The notes under the pieces: model-generated | Seen by the model: only the letters and a program-made list of their open reading frames with translations | What the model was told of the DNA's origin: nothing | The model's database searches: none | Assembly: GCA_002279355.1 (NCBI GenBank) | Contig: NCBV01000018.1 | Coordinates: 1 to 54,099 of the forward strand | Source of the DNA: Acidiphilium sp. 37-60-79 | GTDB taxonomy: Bacteria; Pseudomonadota; Alphaproteobacteria; Acetobacterales; Acetobacteraceae | Reading direction: 5' to 3' | DNA length: 54,099 bases | Made by a program: the position numbers and the translations under genes | Shown: positions 50,588 to 54,099 of the stretch, piece after piece | Layout: each line of letters starts with the position of its first letter | How positions within the stretch are numbered: the first letter of the stretch is position 1

Positions 50588-52336
50588 ATGGCGCGCACGA
50601 TTGATCGGCGGCTGATCGCCGCGGGGCGCGGGGCGCGACGCGGCTTGATCGCGGCAGTGGCGCTCGGATTTGCTGCGGGCATTGCGGTGATTGTGCAGGC
50701 CGTTTTGCTGGCACGGATTGTCACGGCGTTGGTGTTTGACCATGCATCGCTGCTGACCGTGCGGGCTGACTTGCTTGGTCTGGTCGGGCTGTTTTTGATT
50801 CGCGCTGGGTTGAGCTTTGGCGCGGAGATCGCGGCACACCGGGCGGCGGTTTCGGTGAAGTTGTCGCTGCGCGCGCTGTTATTGGAGCATCTGTTTGCGC
50901 TGGGTCCGGCCTATGCGGCGGGTGAGCGCAGTGCCGATTTGGCGGCAACGATGCTCGATGGGGTAGAAGCGTTAGAGCCATATTTGGCGCGCTACCTGCC
51001 GCAAATGGCGCTGGTGGCGACGGTGCCGCTCGCGATTTTGGCCGTGGTGCTGCGGCTTGATTGGATCAGCGCGCTGATTTTGGTGGTGACGGGGCCGGTT
51101 ATTCCGTTTTTTATGGTGTTGATTGGCTACCGGGCGGAGGCGATTAATCAGCGGCAGTGGCAATATTTGCTGACCATGAGCGCGCATTTTCTGGATGCGG
51201 TGCAGGGCATCACCACGCTCAAATTATTTGGCCGGGCGCGCGATGAGATTGCGCTGATTGGGCGCGTGGCGGATTCGTATCGACGGGTGACGATGGCGGG
51301 CTTGCGCGTTGCGTTTTTGACCTCGGCGGCGTTAGAGTTTTTTGCATCATTGGCAATTGCGCTGGTGGCGGTGCTGTTTGGCGCTCGGCTGCTGCATGGG
51401 CAGATTGGCTTTTTCCCGGCATTTTTGGTGTTGCTGCTGGTGCCTGAGTTTTTTCTGCCGCTGCGCGGCTTGGCGACGCATTACCATGCGCGCATGAGCG
51501 CGTTGGCGGCGGCGCGGCGGATTTTTGACGTGCTGGATACAGAACCGATGGTGCGCTGGGGTGATGCGGCGGTGCCGAGCGGGGCTTTGACCATCCGGTG
51601 TACGGGGCTGGCGCTGAGTTATGACCCGGGGGTGCCGGTGCTACGCGAGATTGAGTGTTGCTTTCCGGCGGGCACGATGACCGCAATTGTGGGCCGGTCC
51701 GGTGCCGGAAAATCGAGCCTGGTTGCGGCGATATTGGGGTTTGTTGCGCCAAGTGCGGGCGCGATTACCATTAATGGCGACACAGCGTTGAGCATGCTGG
51801 AACGCACCGGCTGGTGGGAGCGGTTGGCTTATGTGCCGCAAAATCCGCGATTATTTGCCGGCAGCATCGCAGAGAATGTCCGGTTGGCACGGCCGGATGC
51901 GGATGATGCGGCGGTGCGTGCGGCCTTGGCGCAGGCGCGGCTGCTTGATCAGGTGATGGCGTTGCCTGCCGGGTTGGCGACGCAGATTGGCGAGGCGGGT
52001 GAGGGTTTATCGGGCGGGGAAATCCAGCGTTTGGCGCTGGCGCGGGCGTTTTTGAAAGATGCTGATTTGCTGATTTTGGACGAGGCGACCGCGCATTTGG
52101 ATGCGGAGACGGAGGCGGCGTTGAGCGCTGCGATTGCGGATTTGGCACGCGGGCGCACGGCGATTGTGATTGCCCATCGCTTAGCGACGGTGCGAAGGGC
52201 AGCGCAGATTTTGGTGATCGAGGACGGGCGGATTGCCGAGACGGGCACCCATGCGACGCTGCTCGCGCAAGGCGGGGCTTACGCCGCGCTGATGGGCGTG
52301 ACCATGGCGGCGGAGGCGATGGCATGCGCGATTTGA
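50588..52336 (+). CDS. cydD: Thiol reductant ABC exporter subunit CydD
   Basis: This 582-residue fused ABC exporter half has six N-terminal membrane helices, then a nucleotide-binding domain with Walker A VGRSGAGKSSLVAAILG, signature GLSGGEIQRLALARAFL and Walker B DLLILDEATAHLD. CydDC exports cysteine/glutathione and is required to assemble cytochrome bd oxidase and periplasmic c-type cytochromes. The segment LDAVQGITTLKLFGRA is typical of CydD. It overlaps cydC by 13 bases. Confidence 0.93.
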   Translation: MARTIDRRLIAAGRGARRGLIAAVALGFAAGIAVIVQAVLLARIVTALVFDHASLLTVRADLLGLVGLFLIRAGLSFGAEIAAHRAAVSVKLSLRALLLEHLFALGPAYAAGERSADLAATMLDGVEALEPYLARYLPQMALVATVPLAILAVVLRLDWISALILVVTGPVIPFFMVLIGYRAEAINQRQWQYLLTMSAHFLDAVQGITTLKLFGRARDEIALIGRVADSYRRVTMAGLRVAFLTSAALEFFASLAIALVAVLFGARLLHGQIGFFPAFLVLLLVPEFFLPLRGLATHYHARMSALAAARRIFDVLDTEPMVRWGDAAVPSGALTIRCTGLALSYDPGVPVLREIECCFPAGTMTAIVGRSGAGKSSLVAAILGFVAPSAGAITINGDTALSMLERTGWWERLAYVPQNPRLFAGSIAENVRLARPDADDAAVRAALAQARLLDQVMALPAGLATQIGEAGEGLSGGEIQRLALARAFLKDADLLILDEATAHLDAETEAALSAAIADLARGRTAIVIAHRLATVRRAAQILVIEDGRIAETGTHATLLAQGGAYAALMGVTMAAEAMACAI

Positions 52337-54000
52337 TCCGGCTGACGCGGCTTTACGCGCCCTATTGGCGCTGGATTGCCGGGGGAATTGCGTTAGGCGT
52401 TGTAACGGTGCTGGCAAATTTTGGGTTGTTGGCGCTCTCGGGTTGGTTTTTGACGCGGGCGGCCCTGGTTGGGCTGGCGGGATTTGCCGTGCAAAATGCT
52501 TTCAATTTTTTTACCCCTGCTGCCGGGGTGCGGTTTTTTGCGACCGTGCGGGTATTGGCACGCTATGCCGGGCGGCTGGTTGATCATGAGACGACGTTTC
52601 GGCTGTTAGCGCGTTTGCGGACCGATTTATATGCGCGGTTGGAGCCGTTAGCGCCGGTGGGGCTGGCGGGTGAGCGCGGGGGCGAGCTGTTGGCGCGGCT
52701 GGTTGCGGATATTGACCGGCTCGGTGATTTTTTTCTGCGGGTGGTGGCACCATCGGCCGTGGCCATGATCGGCGCGCTGCTGATGGCCTTGATGTTTACC
52801 GCGTTTTCGCCGCTGGCGGGGTTCGTGCTGCTGGCGGGACTTGCGCTTGCGGGCGTTGGCGTGCCGCTGATCAGCCAAAAATTGGGGCGCGGCCCGAGTG
52901 CGGATGCGGTGAGAGTGCAGGCGGCGATGCGGGCGGATTTGGTCGATTGCGTGCAGGGAATGGCGGAGTTGCTGACCTATAATGCAGCACCGGCGATGCA
53001 AGCGCGGGTTGGCCAATCGAGCGCCGCGTTAGCCGCACGGCAAGGGCGGCTGGCGGTGATTGCTGGCTTGGGCGCTGGCGGTCATATGCTGCTGGCACAG
53101 TTTACCATGGCGGCGACGCTGGTTATTGGGGGGTGGTTGGTGTTTCGCGGCGCGTTGCCAGGTGCTGATGTGGCGCTGCTCACGTTGGGCGCGATGGCCG
53201 CGTTTGAGGCGGTGGCGCCGTTAGCGGGAGCATTTCAGGCTTGGGGCGGGATGGCGGAATCGGCACGGCGGGTTTTTGCACTGGTGGATCGTGACACACC
53301 GGTGCGCGACCCGGCGGTGAGCCCGCCGCGACCCGGGCAGTTGGATGTGCAAATCCGGGGTGTTCGGCTGCGTTATCCGGGGCAGGCGGGCTGGGCGTTG
53401 GATGGGCTGGATTTGACCCTTGCGCCGGGAGAGCGGGTGGCGGTGATCGGGCGCAGCGGAGCAGGAAAAACCTCGTTGGTGAATTTACTGCTCCGGTTTG
53501 CCGAGTATCAAGAAGGCTCGGTGCAGATTGGTGGGGTGGAGTTACGCACCATTCGCGGCGATGATGTGCGGTCACTTTTTACCGTGGTATCGCAGCGGAG
53601 CCAGATTTTTGCGGGCACTGTGCGCGATAATTTGCTGTTGGCACGGCCCGATGCTGATGACGCCGCCTTGTGGCGGACACTCGAGATTGCGCAGCTTGCG
53701 GATTTTGTGCGCGCGGCGCCGGACGGGCTGGACATGCTGGTGGGCGAAGCGGGCGTGACATTATCAGGGGGGCAGGCGCGGCGGCTGACGCTGGCGCGCG
53801 CGGCGTTGCGCGATACGCCGTTTTTGATCCTTGATGAGCCGACCGAGGGGCTTGATCCGGTGACCGAGCAGGCGGTGGTGCAGGCGATTGCGGAGATCAG
53901 CGTGGGGCGCACGGTGATCACGATTGCGCACCGGTTGGAGACGATTGGTGCGGATCAACGGGTGATCACCCTCGCGCGCGGGTGCGCTGTCGCAAGTTGA
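52324..54000 (+). CDS. cydC: Thiol reductant ABC exporter subunit CydC
   Basis: This 558-residue partner of CydD has a membrane domain beginning LIRLTRLYAPYWRWIAGGIA with the CydC-typical LSGWFLTRAALVGLAG, then an ATPase domain with Walker A GRSGAGKTSLVNLLLRF, signature TLSGGQARRLTLARAAL and Walker B FLILDEPTEGLDP. The heterodimer is complete in this window. No cydAB oxidase genes are present up to the window end at 54099, though they may follow. Confidence 0.93.
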   Translation: MRDLIRLTRLYAPYWRWIAGGIALGVVTVLANFGLLALSGWFLTRAALVGLAGFAVQNAFNFFTPAAGVRFFATVRVLARYAGRLVDHETTFRLLARLRTDLYARLEPLAPVGLAGERGGELLARLVADIDRLGDFFLRVVAPSAVAMIGALLMALMFTAFSPLAGFVLLAGLALAGVGVPLISQKLGRGPSADAVRVQAAMRADLVDCVQGMAELLTYNAAPAMQARVGQSSAALAARQGRLAVIAGLGAGGHMLLAQFTMAATLVIGGWLVFRGALPGADVALLTLGAMAAFEAVAPLAGAFQAWGGMAESARRVFALVDRDTPVRDPAVSPPRPGQLDVQIRGVRLRYPGQAGWALDGLDLTLAPGERVAVIGRSGAGKTSLVNLLLRFAEYQEGSVQIGGVELRTIRGDDVRSLFTVVSQRSQIFAGTVRDNLLLARPDADDAALWRTLEIAQLADFVRAAPDGLDMLVGEAGVTLSGGQARRLTLARAALRDTPFLILDEPTEGLDPVTEQAVVQAIAEISVGRTVITIAHRLETIGADQRVITLARGCAVAS

Positions 54001-54066
54001 TTTAGAGTCTGATATTTTCTGATTGATTCATTTTCGGGATTCCGGCGCGGGCTGATTTCTGATTCA

Positions 54067-54096
54067 AGATGCTGGCTGGGTTGGAGGCCAGCATCT
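54067..54096. terminator. Hairpin after cydC
   Basis: AGATGCTGGC and GCCAGCATCT form a perfect 10-bp stem with a 10-base loop, 66 bases after the cydC stop. The window ends 3 bases later, so a T-run cannot be judged. It suggests that the cydDC transcript ends here rather than running on into cydAB. Confidence 0.5.
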
Positions 54097-54099
54097 ATG

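Overview
The window reads as chromosomal DNA of a high-GC alphaproteobacterium, most likely a member of the Acetobacteraceae (Rhodospirillales). I infer this from the TrcR/DUF1013 cell-cycle regulator, the small DUF465 proteins, the miaB-phoH-ybeY-corC order, the CoxG/D/E-XdhC accessory cassette and the FeS-type photolyase. The genus cannot be fixed from sequence reading alone. About 57 protein genes and one tRNA fill it densely. No gene-free stretch exceeds 300 bases; the longest is 45289-45558 (about 270 bases), which holds terminators and a candidate small RNA. There is no IS element, prophage or CRISPR array.

Layout. 94-5025: tRNA-Ser, a polysaccharide flippase, zur, a BaiN-like flavoprotein, a small unknown protein and a CitMHS_2-type antiporter. 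5117-11460: a tightly overlapping seven-gene operon for maturation of a molybdenum hydroxylase (coxG, coxD, coxE, two XdhC-type genes, a MobA-like fusion and a D-2-hydroxyacid dehydrogenase), without the hydroxylase subunits. 11521-16151 (minus): patatin lipase, SDR, Old Yellow Enzyme, citrate synthase, SixA phosphatase. 16251-19989: an SDR / DUF6134 / FeS-photolyase / SDR operon. 19986-23891 (minus): otsB-GH15-otsA, trehalose metabolism. 23937-26737: purEK, two DUF465 genes and trcR. 26945-28352: moaA and a membrane protein. 28410-33949 (minus): a proline-rich protein, then plsC and the RNA/phosphate-type operon miaB-phoH-ybeY-corC. 34079-37478: zinc importer znuA-znuC-znuB plus a second ABC-3 permease. 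37439-39811: a GGDEF-EAL gene whose EAL domain is broken. 39941-45288: FeeM-like acyltransferase, a transketolase/E1-like enzyme, NAD(P)HX repair enzyme, ParA. 45559-47824 (minus): pstB-phoU-phoB. 47978-49684: 1-Cys peroxiredoxin and a secreted alpha/beta hydrolase. 49836-54000: CBS-BON protein and cydDC.

Regulation visible in the sequence: a near-perfect Zur-type palindrome overlaps a plausible promoter of znuA; three 7-mers at 11-bp spacing form a Pho box in front of pstB; a perfect FNR/FixK box sits about 41 bases upstream of the expected start of the CBS-BON/cydDC transcript.

Most unusual item: between ybeY and corC a 68-bp tandem duplication encodes two near-identical 23-residue peptides. 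Each starts in an ATGA overlap with the previous stop, so ybeY, peptide A, peptide B and corC form an unbroken stop-start chain, and a perfect 12-bp hairpin occludes the corC start codon.
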